Source of the DNA: Thalassobaculum fulvum
Lineage (GTDB): Bacteria > Pseudomonadota > Alphaproteobacteria > Thalassobaculales > Thalassobaculaceae
Length of the DNA stretch: 64,000 nucleotides
Assembly (NCBI RefSeq): GCF_014652915.1
Contig: NZ_BMZS01000001.1
Coordinates: forward strand, 386,779-450,778
Reading direction: 5' to 3'
The translations under genes and the position numbers were made by a program. Below are positions 9,728 through 18,568 of this stretch, in pieces. Each line of letters begins with the position of its first letter. The stretch's first letter is position 1. The notes beneath the pieces are model-generated. The model did not search any database and was not told the origin of the DNA. It saw nothing but the letters and a program-made list of their open reading frames with translations.

Positions 9728-12040
9728 TCAGGTCGATTCCTGGCGCCTGTCTTCCTGGGCGTAGTAGTAGTACTCGGTCCCGCTGTCGAAGGACTGGATC
9801 CGCACGTCGACCTTCGACAGCACGAGGCCGAGCACGTTCTCTCCGATCTCGTAGATGTCGCGCAGGCTCTGGATCACCATCTCGCGGTGGGTGCGCTCCC
9901 ATTCGACCACGAACAGCACGCCGTCGACCCGCGGCGTGACGATCAGCGCGTCGCCGACGCTGGATACCGGCGCGGTGTCGACGATCACCAGATCGAACTG
10001 CCGGCGGGCGGTGCGCATCAGCGCCTCCATGGCGTCCGAGCCCAGCAGGTCGTCGGGGTTCGGCACCGAGTGGCCGCGCGACATGAAGTAGATTCCGGTG
10101 CCCGGGTCGAACTCGATGCCGTCGTCCGAGGCGACCGTGCCGGACAGGACCTCGGACAGGCCGACCACGTTGGACAGGCCGAACCGGGTATGCAGGGTCG
10201 GGTTCTGCATGTCGGCGTCGATCACCAGCACCCGCCGGCCGGCCTGGGCCGACAGGGTCGCCAGGCCCTCGACCACCGAGCTCTTGCCCTCGCCGGAGAT
10301 CGTCGAGGTGACCAGCACCACCTGGCTGGCCTCGGTCTCCCCGAGGCTGAGGGTGATGGTGGTGCGCAGCCGCCGGATCGCCTGGGTGATCGACGATCCC
10401 GGCCGCTCGACCACGAGCCGGTGCATCGGCAGGGTGTGCTTGACGTCGGCGTTGAGCGGGATCTGGGCCAGCACCGGCAGGCCGGTGGCGAGCTCGAGCT
10501 GCTGCGGCGTCTTGAAGCCGCGGATCGCGAACTCGATGACCAGCACCAGGAAGCAGCCGATCACCATGGCGCCGAGCACCGAGGCCAGGACCGCGACGCC
10601 GCGGCGCGGCGAGACCGCGTTCTGCGGCGTGACGGCACGCGAGATGATCCGCGCCTCCGGGGCATTGGCCGACTCGTCCTGCACGTCGGTCGCCTTCAGC
10701 CGGCCGAGCACCAGCTCGTAGAGGTCGCGGCTCGCCTCCACCTCGCTCTCGAGCGAGCGCAGGGTGACCTCGGCGTCGGTCTGGTCCTCCAGCTTCTCCT
10801 GCAGGCGGCGGATCGCGGCGTTCAGGTTGATCTCGCGGACCCGGGCGATCTGCACCTCGTTGCGGAGGCTCTGGGCGATCCGCTCGACTTCCGCGCGGAT
10901 CAGCCGGCGCAGGTCCTCCAGCTCCTGGCGGGCCTTGACCAGTTCGGGATAGCGGGGCTGGAACTGCGACTGCAGCTCGGCGATCCGGCGGCCCAGCAGC
11001 GCTTCCTGGGTCCGCAGCTGGGTGACGACCTGCGAGCGGAGCGCGGCGTCGAGGCTCTCCAGCCCGCCGTCGTCGCTGGCCAGCGCCCGGACCTGGCTGT
11101 AGCGCGCCTCGGTCTCGGCCCGCGCCGTCTCGGCGGCGATCAGCTGCTCGTTGAGGTGCGTGATCTGCTGCAGCAGCAGGGTCGCCCCGCCGGTCTCGAC
11201 CAGCCCCTGGTCGCGCCGGAACTGCTCGAGCTTGCGCTCGGCGTCGATCACGCTCTGCCGCAGGCCGCTGACCCGGTCGGTCAGGAACAGCGAGGCGCGC
11301 CGCAACGCCTGTTCGCGGCGTTCGCGGATGTCGCGCAGGTAATTGTCGGCGACGCCGTTGGCGACCTGGCGGGCGGTCTCCGGGCTGGTCGAGCGGAACC
11401 GGATGGTGATGACGCGGGCGAACCGCGAGGCCTCGACCGTCAGCCTGTCCAGGAACTCGTCGGTGACCAGGGCCAGGGTGTCGGGGATCGGGCCGGGCTG
11501 GATCTCGCCCTGCCCCCCGGACGCGGCGTCGCCGCTTTCGACGAGCCAGCGGACGGCCGGTTCGAGGTAGACGGCGAACTCCTCGGGCAGTGTCCGCAGC
11601 CAGCGTTCGGCCCAGTGCAGACGGGCCTCGGCATCGAGCTCCCTGTTGAACTCCGGGTCGTCCATCAGGCCGAGCGCCTTGACGGTCCGGATCGCGATCT
11701 CGCGCGAGGCGATGTACTCGGCCTCGGTCTGTACCGTGTTGTTGTCGCCGGCGATCGCCGGCAGCACCGCCTCGATGCCGAGGACACGCTCGCGCTGCGC
11801 CTCGATCAGCAGGCGCGAGCTGGCCGAGTACTGCTTCGGCAGCGCGCTGACGTACAGGGCCGTCAGGATCGGGATGACGGTCAGCACCGCCAGCAGCAGC
11901 TTGGTGCGGCGCCGCAGGATGCTGATCAGCCACCAGACGTCGTAGGTCTCGGTGGTCATGAACACCGGTGCCGGGCCGCGCGCGCCGCCGGTCTCGGCGG
12001 TGTCCTGCTGGCGTCGCGGGAAGGCGGTGACGTTCGACAT
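9728..12040 (-). CDS. Wzc-type polysaccharide co-polymerase with tyrosine autokinase domain
   Basis: 770 residues. A Wzz domain with a first membrane segment (about residues 48-64) is followed by a long periplasmic coiled-coil region and a second membrane segment near residue 475. A cytoplasmic BY-kinase domain follows, with Walker A SGEGKSS (from 582), Walker A' VLVIDADM (about 604-611), Walker B LVIVDTAP (684-691) and a C-terminal tyrosine cluster YYYY (757-760). Proteins of this type control EPS chain length and export through cycles of tyrosine autophosphorylation. The gene lies 9 bp downstream of the Wza-like gene, as expected for the trans-envelope partner. No cognate tyrosine phosphatase gene is seen in the window. 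Confidence 0.93.
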   Translation of the reverse strand: MSNVTAFPRRQQDTAETGGARGPAPVFMTTETYDVWWLISILRRRTKLLLAVLTVIPILTALYVSALPKQYSASSRLLIEAQRERVLGIEAVLPAIAGDNNTVQTEAEYIASREIAIRTVKALGLMDDPEFNRELDAEARLHWAERWLRTLPEEFAVYLEPAVRWLVESGDAASGGQGEIQPGPIPDTLALVTDEFLDRLTVEASRFARVITIRFRSTSPETARQVANGVADNYLRDIRERREQALRRASLFLTDRVSGLRQSVIDAERKLEQFRRDQGLVETGGATLLLQQITHLNEQLIAAETARAETEARYSQVRALASDDGGLESLDAALRSQVVTQLRTQEALLGRRIAELQSQFQPRYPELVKARQELEDLRRLIRAEVERIAQSLRNEVQIARVREINLNAAIRRLQEKLEDQTDAEVTLRSLESEVEASRDLYELVLGRLKATDVQDESANAPEARIISRAVTPQNAVSPRRGVAVLASVLGAMVIGCFLVLVIEFAIRGFKTPQQLELATGLPVLAQIPLNADVKHTLPMHRLVVERPGSSITQAIRRLRTTITLSLGETEASQVVLVTSTISGEGKSSVVEGLATLSAQAGRRVLVIDADMQNPTLHTRFGLSNVVGLSEVLSGTVASDDGIEFDPGTGIYFMSRGHSVPNPDDLLGSDAMEALMRTARRQFDLVIVDTAPVSSVGDALIVTPRVDGVLFVVEWERTHREMVIQSLRDIYEIGENVLGLVLSKVDVRIQSFDSGTEYYYYAQEDRRQEST

Positions 12041-12049
12041 GCCGGGTTC

Positions 12050-12658
12050 CTAGAACAGCCGCCGGTCGACCTCGATCACGTCGCCCGGGAACACCCGGGT
12101 CCGGAGATCGACGCGGCGGCGGTCGTCCCGGTCGCCGAGTTCGCGCACGAGGTAGGCCGAGGACGTGTCGGCGCGCCGGTTGAAGCCGCCGGCGATCGCC
12201 ACCGCCCGGCGGATGTCGATCTCGGGCTCGAACGGGTAGCTGCCGGGCCGGTTGACCTGGCCGAGGACATAGAACGGCCGGTACTTGGAGACCTCCACGT
12301 TGACCTTGGGGTCCTTGATGAAGTCGCGCGCCAGCCGTTCCGAAAGCGCCGTGCGCACCTCCGGCGCCGTGCGCCCGGCGATCCGCACCGAGCCGACCAG
12401 CGGCAGCTCGATGGTGCCGTCGTCGGCGACGTCGGCCTCGACGGTCATGTCCTTGATCTCGAGCACCGTCACCTTGACCCGGTCGCCGGCGCCGATGACG
12501 TAGGCGGCCAGCGGCGGTGTCGGCTCCTCGGGCGCCGGCGTGCTGCCGCAGGCCGTCAGGACGAGCGCCGCGGCCAGGGCTAGGACCGGCGACAGCAGTC
12601 CGCCGGCGCGGCGGCGCGGCGGCTCCGTCCGGTGCATCGGGTCAGCGGAACACGCCAT
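12050..12658 (-). CDS. Polysaccharide export lipoprotein (Wza/SLBB family)
   Basis: 202 residues. A signal sequence ends in the lipobox LTAC, with Cys37 as lipidation site. The polysaccharide-export domain begins YVIGAGDRVKVTVLE, and the SLBB-like part contains FYVLGQVNRPGSYPF. The ATG at 12658 has AGGGAG a few bases upstream and overlaps the end of the upstream barrel gene; an internal ATG at 12637 is possible but has no Shine-Dalgarno. The product is expected in the outer-membrane or periplasmic export channel that works with the adjacent Wzc-type kinase. It is shorter than E. coli Wza, like many alphaproteobacterial homologues, so the outer-membrane passage may rely on the neighbouring barrel. 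Confidence 0.9.
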   Translation of the reverse strand: MACSADPMHRTEPPRRRAGGLLSPVLALAAALVLTACGSTPAPEEPTPPLAAYVIGAGDRVKVTVLEIKDMTVEADVADDGTIELPLVGSVRIAGRTAPEVRTALSERLARDFIKDPKVNVEVSKYRPFYVLGQVNRPGSYPFEPEIDIRRAVAIAGGFNRRADTSSAYLVRELGDRDDRRRVDLRTRVFPGDVIEVDRRLF

Positions 12659-14042
12659 TCACCACTCCCTGCCTGACGGTCCGGCCCTCCCGGTCGTCGG
12701 TGACGAAGTCGCGCAGGCAACACAGCTTCGCCCCGAAGCGGAGCGAGGCGACGGTCGCCTGGAACTCGTTGGCCGGGTCGTTCGAGGCCTGGTCCTCCCA
12801 CCGGAGGCCGGCGCCAACGTAGGCGTACTCGTTTAACAAATAGCGAACGTCCAGCCCGGCCTTGAACAGGCGCTCGTCCTCGACGTCGCCGGAGTACCGG
12901 TAGTCGGTCCAGCGCAGCCTGGTGCCGAGGATCACGTTGTCGCGCGGCTCGTAGTCGAGGCCGAGGCCGATCTCGGTGGTGGCCACGCTGCTGGCGTTGG
13001 ACAGGGTGGAGTCCTCGTTGGAGATCGACAGGTCGCCGGTGACCGTCATCAGGTCGGTGGCGTTCCACAGCGCCTTGGCGCCGACCAGGGCGGCGAACTC
13101 GGCGGCGGTGCCGGACTGGCTGTAGCTGCGCCGGGATACGCCGGCGAAACCGGAGACCTGGGAGACCGCGCCGCCCGAGTAGGTGGCCCCGACCGACAGG
13201 TCGAGACGGGTCGAGTCCGGGTTGCCGGCATCGTTCTGGCTGTAGTCGACGCGCTGCACGCCGGGCTGCACGAAGAACGACACCTCGCCGGCCTGGGCGA
13301 AGCCGATCCGGGCGTTGCCGACGCCGATCCAGCGGTCGAGCCCGCTGCGGTCGACCCCGTCGACGTCGTCGAACCGGTACCAGGTCGACTGCACGGTGCC
13401 GACGATCGGCTTGTCCGCCAGCGCCAGGGTCTGGAGCTGGGCCCCGAACTCGTAGGCCCGGTAGGTCTGGGTACCGAACGCCGGCCCGAGGTCGAGGTCG
13501 GACCCGCGCTCGATGTGGAAGCGCCCGGCCCCCGCGTTCAGGGCCAGGTCGGCGTCCTCGTCGATCTCGATCCGGCTGCGCAGGTTGAGCTGGAGGTCCT
13601 CGTAGGCGTCGCCGCTGGACGAGCCGTAGCGGCCGATCGCGGCCTGCCCGGTCAGGCTGGTCTGCTGCTTCTCGCCGTCGAGGTGCAGCGACAGTCCCGG
13701 ACGGGCGACGGTGAACACGCTGGCGGTCTCGCCCGACGACACCCGGCGCACGTTGCTGTCGTGGCCGGTCTCGACCTCCATCCGGGTGAACGCGTAGACC
13801 GGCGAGCTGCCGGTGGTCCGGGCACCGCGGTCGACCGGGTCGAGCGACAGCCCGTAGCTCTCGTAGTCCAGGCGCGGGCGCTGCCCGACCGAGTCGCGCT
13901 CGGCGTCGGAAATCTGCGCGGACGCGGGCGCGACGGCCGCCAGCACGGCGGCGGCCCCGACCAGGACCGCGGCGAGGCGGGGCGCTACCCGGGCCCGCAC
14001 GCCCGTGCGCCGGCACCCTTTCGCCTGATCTGGAACCGTCAT
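12642..14042 (-). CDS. Outer-membrane beta-barrel protein of the EPS locus
   Basis: 466 residues with a Sec signal peptide (hydrophobic AAVLVGAAAVLAAVAPASA, probable cleavage after ASA). The mature part is rich in alternating hydrophobic and polar strands with aromatic residues at strand ends, typical of a porin-like barrel, and resembles the BBP2-type outer-membrane proteins found with exopolysaccharide clusters. It is the first gene of the minus-strand EPS operon and overlaps the Wza-like gene by 17 bp, so they are translationally coupled. A role as the EPS outer-membrane exit, supplementing the short Wza-like protein, is inferred from position and fold. Near the C-terminus a CC pair (CCLRDF) is unusual for a barrel. 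Confidence 0.75.
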   Translation of the reverse strand: MTVPDQAKGCRRTGVRARVAPRLAAVLVGAAAVLAAVAPASAQISDAERDSVGQRPRLDYESYGLSLDPVDRGARTTGSSPVYAFTRMEVETGHDSNVRRVSSGETASVFTVARPGLSLHLDGEKQQTSLTGQAAIGRYGSSSGDAYEDLQLNLRSRIEIDEDADLALNAGAGRFHIERGSDLDLGPAFGTQTYRAYEFGAQLQTLALADKPIVGTVQSTWYRFDDVDGVDRSGLDRWIGVGNARIGFAQAGEVSFFVQPGVQRVDYSQNDAGNPDSTRLDLSVGATYSGGAVSQVSGFAGVSRRSYSQSGTAAEFAALVGAKALWNATDLMTVTGDLSISNEDSTLSNASSVATTEIGLGLDYEPRDNVILGTRLRWTDYRYSGDVEDERLFKAGLDVRYLLNEYAYVGAGLRWEDQASNDPANEFQATVASLRFGAKLCCLRDFVTDDREGRTVRQGVVNGVFR

Positions 14043-14313
14043 ACCGGAGACCGCCCGCCCACTAGCTGAGTTGCGACATTAATCTAGACGACTAAGAGTT
14101 TGACTAAAAGCCATTATTGAATGTTCAATGAGATGGTGGGGCAATCCGGAAGCGCTGAGCCTTTGAATTTCCTGGATTTTGCCTCGATTTGAAGCTAATT
14201 GCTAGCGCCTGTGGGGCTCGTTTACGCGTGCACGGCGCGGTGCTAGCGTAGATCAGGGCGCGAGAGGGGAGCGCCGTCACGCCGACATCGTCGCTTTGAC
14301 GGACGGGAGATCC
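14043..14313. other. Divergent promoter region between EPS operon and EAL-like gene
   Basis: 271 bp with no gene seen. The part at about 14080-14135 is AT-rich against the background and probably carries back-to-back promoters for the EPS operon (minus) and the degenerate EAL gene (plus). I could not fix individual boxes. Confidence 0.5.
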
Positions 14314-15555
14314 ATGGCGATCAGTCAAGTGCAGAACCGGTCGCGGGGTCCGAGCCAGGAGTATCTCCTGCTCGACTACCTGCAGCGGCTCGGCCGCAAC
14401 CTCGAAGGCCGGATGGCGGTGCACATCCATCTGTCGCGGCTGCGCCCGCAGAACCGCCAGGATCACCACATCCGGATCGCGGCCGCCACCTTCGAGGGCA
14501 TGGTCAACAACTACGAGGGCCAGATCTTCGTGCTCTCGAACTCCGACCTGTTCTTCATCTGCAAGGACGCGGCGATCGAGGACATCGACGCGGCGATCAT
14601 GAAGGTCCGCTACCTGTTCAGCGAGGACCCGCTGAGCCAGGGCGACGAGGAGGAGGACCTCGCGCGGTTCTGCACCTGGTACAACGTCGAGAGCCAGTTC
14701 GACGAGCTGCTGGACATCGTCAAGTCCATGCACCGCGAGCGCGAGCGCAAGGCCCGGCTGGCGGTCGCCAGCGAGAAGGGCGCGCAGCTCAACAAGGGCT
14801 CGCGCAAGGCGCTCGATCCCGAGCAGCTCGGCAAGCTCGAAAACTTCCTGCGCCGCGCCGACCTGTCGAACCTGATGCGCCGCCAGGCGGTCTGCGCCAT
14901 CACCCCGGGCAGCCAGGCCCCGCAGCCGGTGTTCCGCGAGCTGTACATCTCGATCGCCGACCTTCAGCAGTCGGTGCTGCCGGAATTCGACCTGGCCTCG
15001 AACCTGTGGCTGTTCCAGCACCTGACCCAGACCCTCGACAGCCGCATGCTGTCGATGCTGGTGCGCAACGACGACAGCTCGATCGCCAGCTCGTTCAGCA
15101 TCAACCTGAACGTCGGCACCATCCTGTCGCCGCCGTTCCTGAACTTCGACTCGTCGCTGAAGGCGATCGCCCGCGGCACCGTGGTCATCGAGCTGCAGAA
15201 GATCGACATCTTCGGCGACATGGGCGCCTACATGTTCGCCCGCGACTTCATGCGCGAGCGCGGCTACCGGATCTGCCTGGACGGGCTGAACCACCTGACC
15301 CTGCAGTTCATCGACCGCGAACGGCTCGGCCTCGACCTGCTGAAGCTGATCTGGACGCCGGACATGGCCGACGACCTGTCGGGGTCGCGGACCTCCGAGC
15401 TGAAGGAGCACATCGACCGCTGCGGGCGGGCGCGCATCATCCTGGCGCGCTGCGACTCCGACGAGGCGGTGCGGTTCGGCCAGTCGCTCGGCATCACGAT
15501 GTACCAGGGCCGCTACATCGACAAGCTGCTGACCAGCGAGGGCCGGGTCGGCTGA
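14314..15555 (+). CDS. Degenerate GGDEF/EAL-like protein, probably catalytically inactive
   Basis: 413 residues from ATG 14314 (GGGAGA 5 nt upstream); an in-frame TTG at 14296 is less likely. The C-terminal half aligns by eye to an EAL fold: ELQKID at the ElTE strand, DGLNHLTLQF where active phosphodiesterases have DDFGTGYSSL, LLKLIW in place of the LKID strand, and MYQGRYID for the C-terminal QG motif. The second Asp of the DDFG pair and the Asp of KID are missing, so c-di-GMP hydrolysis is unlikely. The N-terminal 130 residues look like a decayed GGDEF domain. It may bind c-di-GMP or act as a protein-protein regulator. Its divergent position beside the EPS operon suggests control of polysaccharide production. 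Confidence 0.72.
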   Translation: MAISQVQNRSRGPSQEYLLLDYLQRLGRNLEGRMAVHIHLSRLRPQNRQDHHIRIAAATFEGMVNNYEGQIFVLSNSDLFFICKDAAIEDIDAAIMKVRYLFSEDPLSQGDEEEDLARFCTWYNVESQFDELLDIVKSMHRERERKARLAVASEKGAQLNKGSRKALDPEQLGKLENFLRRADLSNLMRRQAVCAITPGSQAPQPVFRELYISIADLQQSVLPEFDLASNLWLFQHLTQTLDSRMLSMLVRNDDSSIASSFSINLNVGTILSPPFLNFDSSLKAIARGTVVIELQKIDIFGDMGAYMFARDFMRERGYRICLDGLNHLTLQFIDRERLGLDLLKLIWTPDMADDLSGSRTSELKEHIDRCGRARIILARCDSDEAVRFGQSLGITMYQGRYIDKLLTSEGRVG

Positions 15556-15598
15556 TCGGTCGGCGGGGCTTCGCGTACAGCGCAATCGCCCGTCGCTT

Positions 15599-15734
15599 CG
15601 TGGGTTCCGGACCGATCACGCGAGCGCGTGCCCGTCCGGAATGACGGCAGGTGAGGTCGGCCGCTGCGGGGAGATCAAACCCCATCGTCATTCCGGAGCG
15701 GCGCGCCGAAGGCGGGACGCATCCGGAACCTACG
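15599..15734. repeat. Palindromic intergenic repeat, copy A
   Basis: Nested inverted repeats. The outer arms cgtgggttccgga (15599-15611) and tccggaacctacg (15722-15734) pair with one mismatch. The inner arms tccggaatgacg (15635-15646) and cgtcattccgga (15686-15697) pair perfectly. Its architecture is the same as the copies at 56601 and 63321. It sits between convergent genes. Confidence 0.8.
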
Positions 15735-15753
15735 ATGCGACGGGGTCGGAACG

Positions 15754-16344
15754 TCAGCCGCGCGGGGCGTGCTTGGCGAGGATCCGCTGCAGGGTGCGGC
15801 GGTGCATGCGCAGCCGGCGCGCGGTCTCCGACACGTTGCGGTCGCACTGCTCGTAGACCCGCTGGATGTGCTCCCAGCGGACCCGGTCGGCCGACATCGG
15901 GTTTTCCGGCGGCGGCGGCAGGGCGTCGGCGTGGTCCAGCAGGGCGGCGGTGATGGCGTCGGCGTCGGCCGGCTTCGGCAGGTAGTCGATGGCGCCGGCC
16001 TTCACGGCGGCGACCGCGGTCGCGATGTTGCCGTAGCCGGTCAGCATGACGATCCGGGCGTCCGGCCGGGCGTCGCGCAACGCGCCGACCACGTCGAGGC
16101 CGCTGCCGTCGGCGAGCCGCAGGTCGATGATGGCATAGGCCGGCGGCGTCCCGCGCGCGGCGGCCAGGCCCTCGCGCACGCTTTCCACGGCGGTGACCGC
16201 GAAGCCGCGGCGCTCCATGGCGCGCGACAGGCGGTTCCGCAACGGACCGTCGTCGTCGACGATCAGGAGGGTGGCGTCGGCACCCGCCGGCAGGGCGGCG
16301 GGCAGTGGGGCGGGAATGTGGTCGGCGGTCGGCATTGCCCTCAT
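15754..16344 (-). CDS. regA: Redox response regulator RegA/ActR/PrrA
   Basis: 196 residues from ATG 16344; ATG 16335 and TTG 16407 are alternatives. The receiver domain carries the acidic cluster VDDD (29-32), the phospho-acceptor Asp74 in AIIDLRLADG and Lys in LPKPADAD. It is followed by the hallmark ENPMSADRVRWEHIQRVYE linker and a Fis-type helix-turn-helix (NVSETARRLRMHRRTLQRIL), as in Rhodobacter RegA. RegA-family regulators control photosynthesis, respiration, nitrogen and carbon fixation genes according to redox state. The kinase RegB is encoded 82 bp upstream on the same strand. The usual senC neighbour is absent here. Confidence 0.95.
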   Translation of the reverse strand: MRAMPTADHIPAPLPAALPAGADATLLIVDDDGPLRNRLSRAMERRGFAVTAVESVREGLAAARGTPPAYAIIDLRLADGSGLDVVGALRDARPDARIVMLTGYGNIATAVAAVKAGAIDYLPKPADADAITAALLDHADALPPPPENPMSADRVRWEHIQRVYEQCDRNVSETARRLRMHRRTLQRILAKHAPRG

Positions 16345-16426
16345 CAAATGTCGTGATTGCGGGTCGGGATCAAGTGTTTTGACCGATTCCAGGGTGGAAC
16401 CTGACAAACGGGCGACAATATGGGCA

Positions 16427-17782
16427 TCAGCGTGGCGGATCGAGGCGCAGCCCGTCCGGCCAGCGCACGTCGACCCGGGCGCCGCCGTCGGCGCGGTTGG
16501 CGAACCCGACCTCCGCCCCGGTGCGCTCCAGCAGGGTGCGGGCGATGAACAGCCCCAGCCCCATGTGTCCGTCGCGACCAGCCCGGGTCGACACGTACGG
16601 CTCGCCGAGCCGGGACAGCACCGACGGCGCGAAGCCCGGGCCGTCGTCCTCGACTTCCACCGACAGCGTGCCGTCGTCGCTCCAGCCGACCGTGATCTCG
16701 ACCGTGGCGGAGGCGAACTGCACGGCGTTCTGGATGATCGAGCCGAGCCCGTGCAGGAGCTCGGGCGTCGGCCGCACCACCGGTGCGCGCGTCGCGACCG
16801 GCGCGCCGTCGGGGGCGTGCGCCTCGACGATCACCGCGACGCCGTCGCGCTGGTGCGGCTCGGCCGCCTGCTCCACCAGGGCGTCGAACGGCAGCTCCGC
16901 GAACGAGTCGTGCGGCTCCGGGTCGGAGCGCCGGGCCAGGCTGGCCAGGATGTCGCGGCAGCGCTGGCTCTCCGACAGCAGCAGCTGGGCATCCTCGGCG
17001 AGGTCGCTGCCGGGGGGGAGCTCGCGCGCCAGCTCGCGGGCGACCACCGCGATGGTGCCGAGCGGGCTGCCCAACTCGTGGGCGGCGGCGGCGGCGAGGG
17101 CGCCGACGGCGGCCAGCCGCTGCTGGCGGGCCAGCGCCTCCTGGGTGGCGGCCAGCGCCGCCGAGATCCGGCGCGCCTCCTCGGCCACCCACCAGGCATA
17201 GGCGGCGTTGAACACCAGGGCGACGACCAGCGCGACCCACAGGCCGCCGGTGTAGATCGCCGGCAGCTTGAAGCCCTGCTCGTCCAGCCACGGCAACGGC
17301 AGGTGGGCGAACGCCAGGGCGGTGGCGCAGGCCAGGGCCAGCGTGCAGAGATGAATGGTCGAGCGCCGGGTCAGGATCGTCGCCGACACCGTGACCGGGG
17401 CCAGCAGCAGCAGCGCGAACGGATTGCCGAGCCCGCCGGTGACGAACAGCAGGGCGGCCAGCTGCAGGATGTCGAACCCCAGATAGAACGCGGCCTCGCG
17501 TTCGTCCAGGCGGTCGCGTCCCGGGCGGCGGCGCAGCAGCGTGAGGTTGAGCGCCGCCGACACCGCGACGATGGCCAGCGCCAGGGCCAGCGGCAGCGGG
17601 AAGCCGAACCCGAAGTGCACCACCAGCAGGGTGGCGAGCTGGCCGCCGAGCGCCACCCAGCGGATGGCCGCCAGGGTGCGGGCGGTGACCGTGCTCGGGG
17701 CCGCGCGGTCCGGGGGTGCGCGGTCCGGGGGCTCGTCCGGGGCCTCGTGCTGGGGCTGGTGCTGGGGCTCGGCGGCGCTCAT
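16427..17782 (-). CDS. regB: Redox sensor histidine kinase RegB/ActS/PrrB
   Basis: 451 residues from ATG 17782, matching the family length; longer reading frames upstream are low-quality sequence. Six membrane segments occupy about residues 40-205. The quinone-interacting motif GGLGNPF is at 116-122. The H-box AAAAHELGSPLGT gives His235, and Cys275 in QRCRDIL corresponds to the redox-active cysteine of Rhodobacter RegB. The ATPase domain has NAVQFA, DDGPGF and GLGLFIA. It senses the redox state of the quinone pool and phosphorylates RegA. It is in one operon with regA and divergent from a Sel1-like lipoprotein gene. Confidence 0.95.
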   Translation of the reverse strand: MSAAEPQHQPQHEAPDEPPDRAPPDRAAPSTVTARTLAAIRWVALGGQLATLLVVHFGFGFPLPLALALAIVAVSAALNLTLLRRRPGRDRLDEREAAFYLGFDILQLAALLFVTGGLGNPFALLLLAPVTVSATILTRRSTIHLCTLALACATALAFAHLPLPWLDEQGFKLPAIYTGGLWVALVVALVFNAAYAWWVAEEARRISAALAATQEALARQQRLAAVGALAAAAAHELGSPLGTIAVVARELARELPPGSDLAEDAQLLLSESQRCRDILASLARRSDPEPHDSFAELPFDALVEQAAEPHQRDGVAVIVEAHAPDGAPVATRAPVVRPTPELLHGLGSIIQNAVQFASATVEITVGWSDDGTLSVEVEDDGPGFAPSVLSRLGEPYVSTRAGRDGHMGLGLFIARTLLERTGAEVGFANRADGGARVDVRWPDGLRLDPPR

Positions 17783-17911
17783 CGGGCGGCAGAATGGCGC
17801 GATCGCCGGCGGCGCGCCAGTGCCCCGGAACTCCGGTGTCGCTGAACTCCGGCGGTGACGCCGGCGGGCGGTTCGGCCTATGATCGACGGCGGTCTGCAA
17901 GGGGACGTCGC

Positions 17912-18454
17912 ATGAACCGGATGCTGAAATACGCCGGCATGCTGGGCCTGTTCCTGTCGGCCGGTTGCGCCGGCGTGGTCGCCGAAGGGGCCAATATCGG
18001 CCGGGACAAGCTCATCGTGTCCAACAACATCGAGGCCGCCCGGTCGGGCGACGCCGAGGCCCAGTACCGGGTCGGCGACGCGCTGTGCTGCTCGATCGAC
18101 GAGGGTCAGGGCTTCTACGACACGCCGGAGGCGGTCGCCTGGCTGTGCCGGGCGGCCGGCCAGGGCCACGGGCCGGCCGCCTACAAGCTCGGCGAGATCT
18201 ACGCCGGAGACGTGGTGTCCGGGGTCCGGGTGCTGCGCCGGGTCGCGCAGAAGGTCGCCGGCAACAGCACCGATCGGGCGGTCGCCTACGGCTGGTTCCG
18301 GCGGGCCGAGGTGCTGGGGGTCGACGGCGCCCGCGATTCCGGCAGCGAGCTGTGGGCCGCGCTGGGCGCCGACGAGCGCCGCAAGGCCGAGGCCCTGGTC
18401 CTCGGCCGTTCGCCGCTGCCGTGCGCCTGGGACGAGGTGATCGGGCGGTCATGA
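17912..18454 (+). CDS. Sel1-like repeat lipoprotein
   Basis: 180 residues from ATG 17912 (AAGGGG upstream). The N-terminus MNRMLKYAGMLGLFLSAGC is a lipoprotein signal with Cys19. The mature part has Sel1/TPR-like helical repeats: GDAEAQYRVGDALC, then AVAWLCRAAGQGHGPAAYKLGEIY and AVAYGWFRRAEVLG. Such proteins usually scaffold envelope complexes. It contains a C-C pair (LCCS) and several other cysteines. The gene shares a 129-bp divergent control region with regB, so redox-dependent expression is possible but unproven. No specific function is assigned. Confidence 0.8.
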   Translation: MNRMLKYAGMLGLFLSAGCAGVVAEGANIGRDKLIVSNNIEAARSGDAEAQYRVGDALCCSIDEGQGFYDTPEAVAWLCRAAGQGHGPAAYKLGEIYAGDVVSGVRVLRRVAQKVAGNSTDRAVAYGWFRRAEVLGVDGARDSGSELWAALGADERRKAEALVLGRSPLPCAWDEVIGRS

Positions 18455-18568
18455 TCGCCGCCCGGTCTGTTCGGCGGCTGCCGTCCGGCGGCCACCGCAA
18501 TCCATAGCTGCGCTCCGTGTCCGCATCTCGTACCGTGCCCGGCCTAAGTCGGTGAGGGGAGAAGCGTC

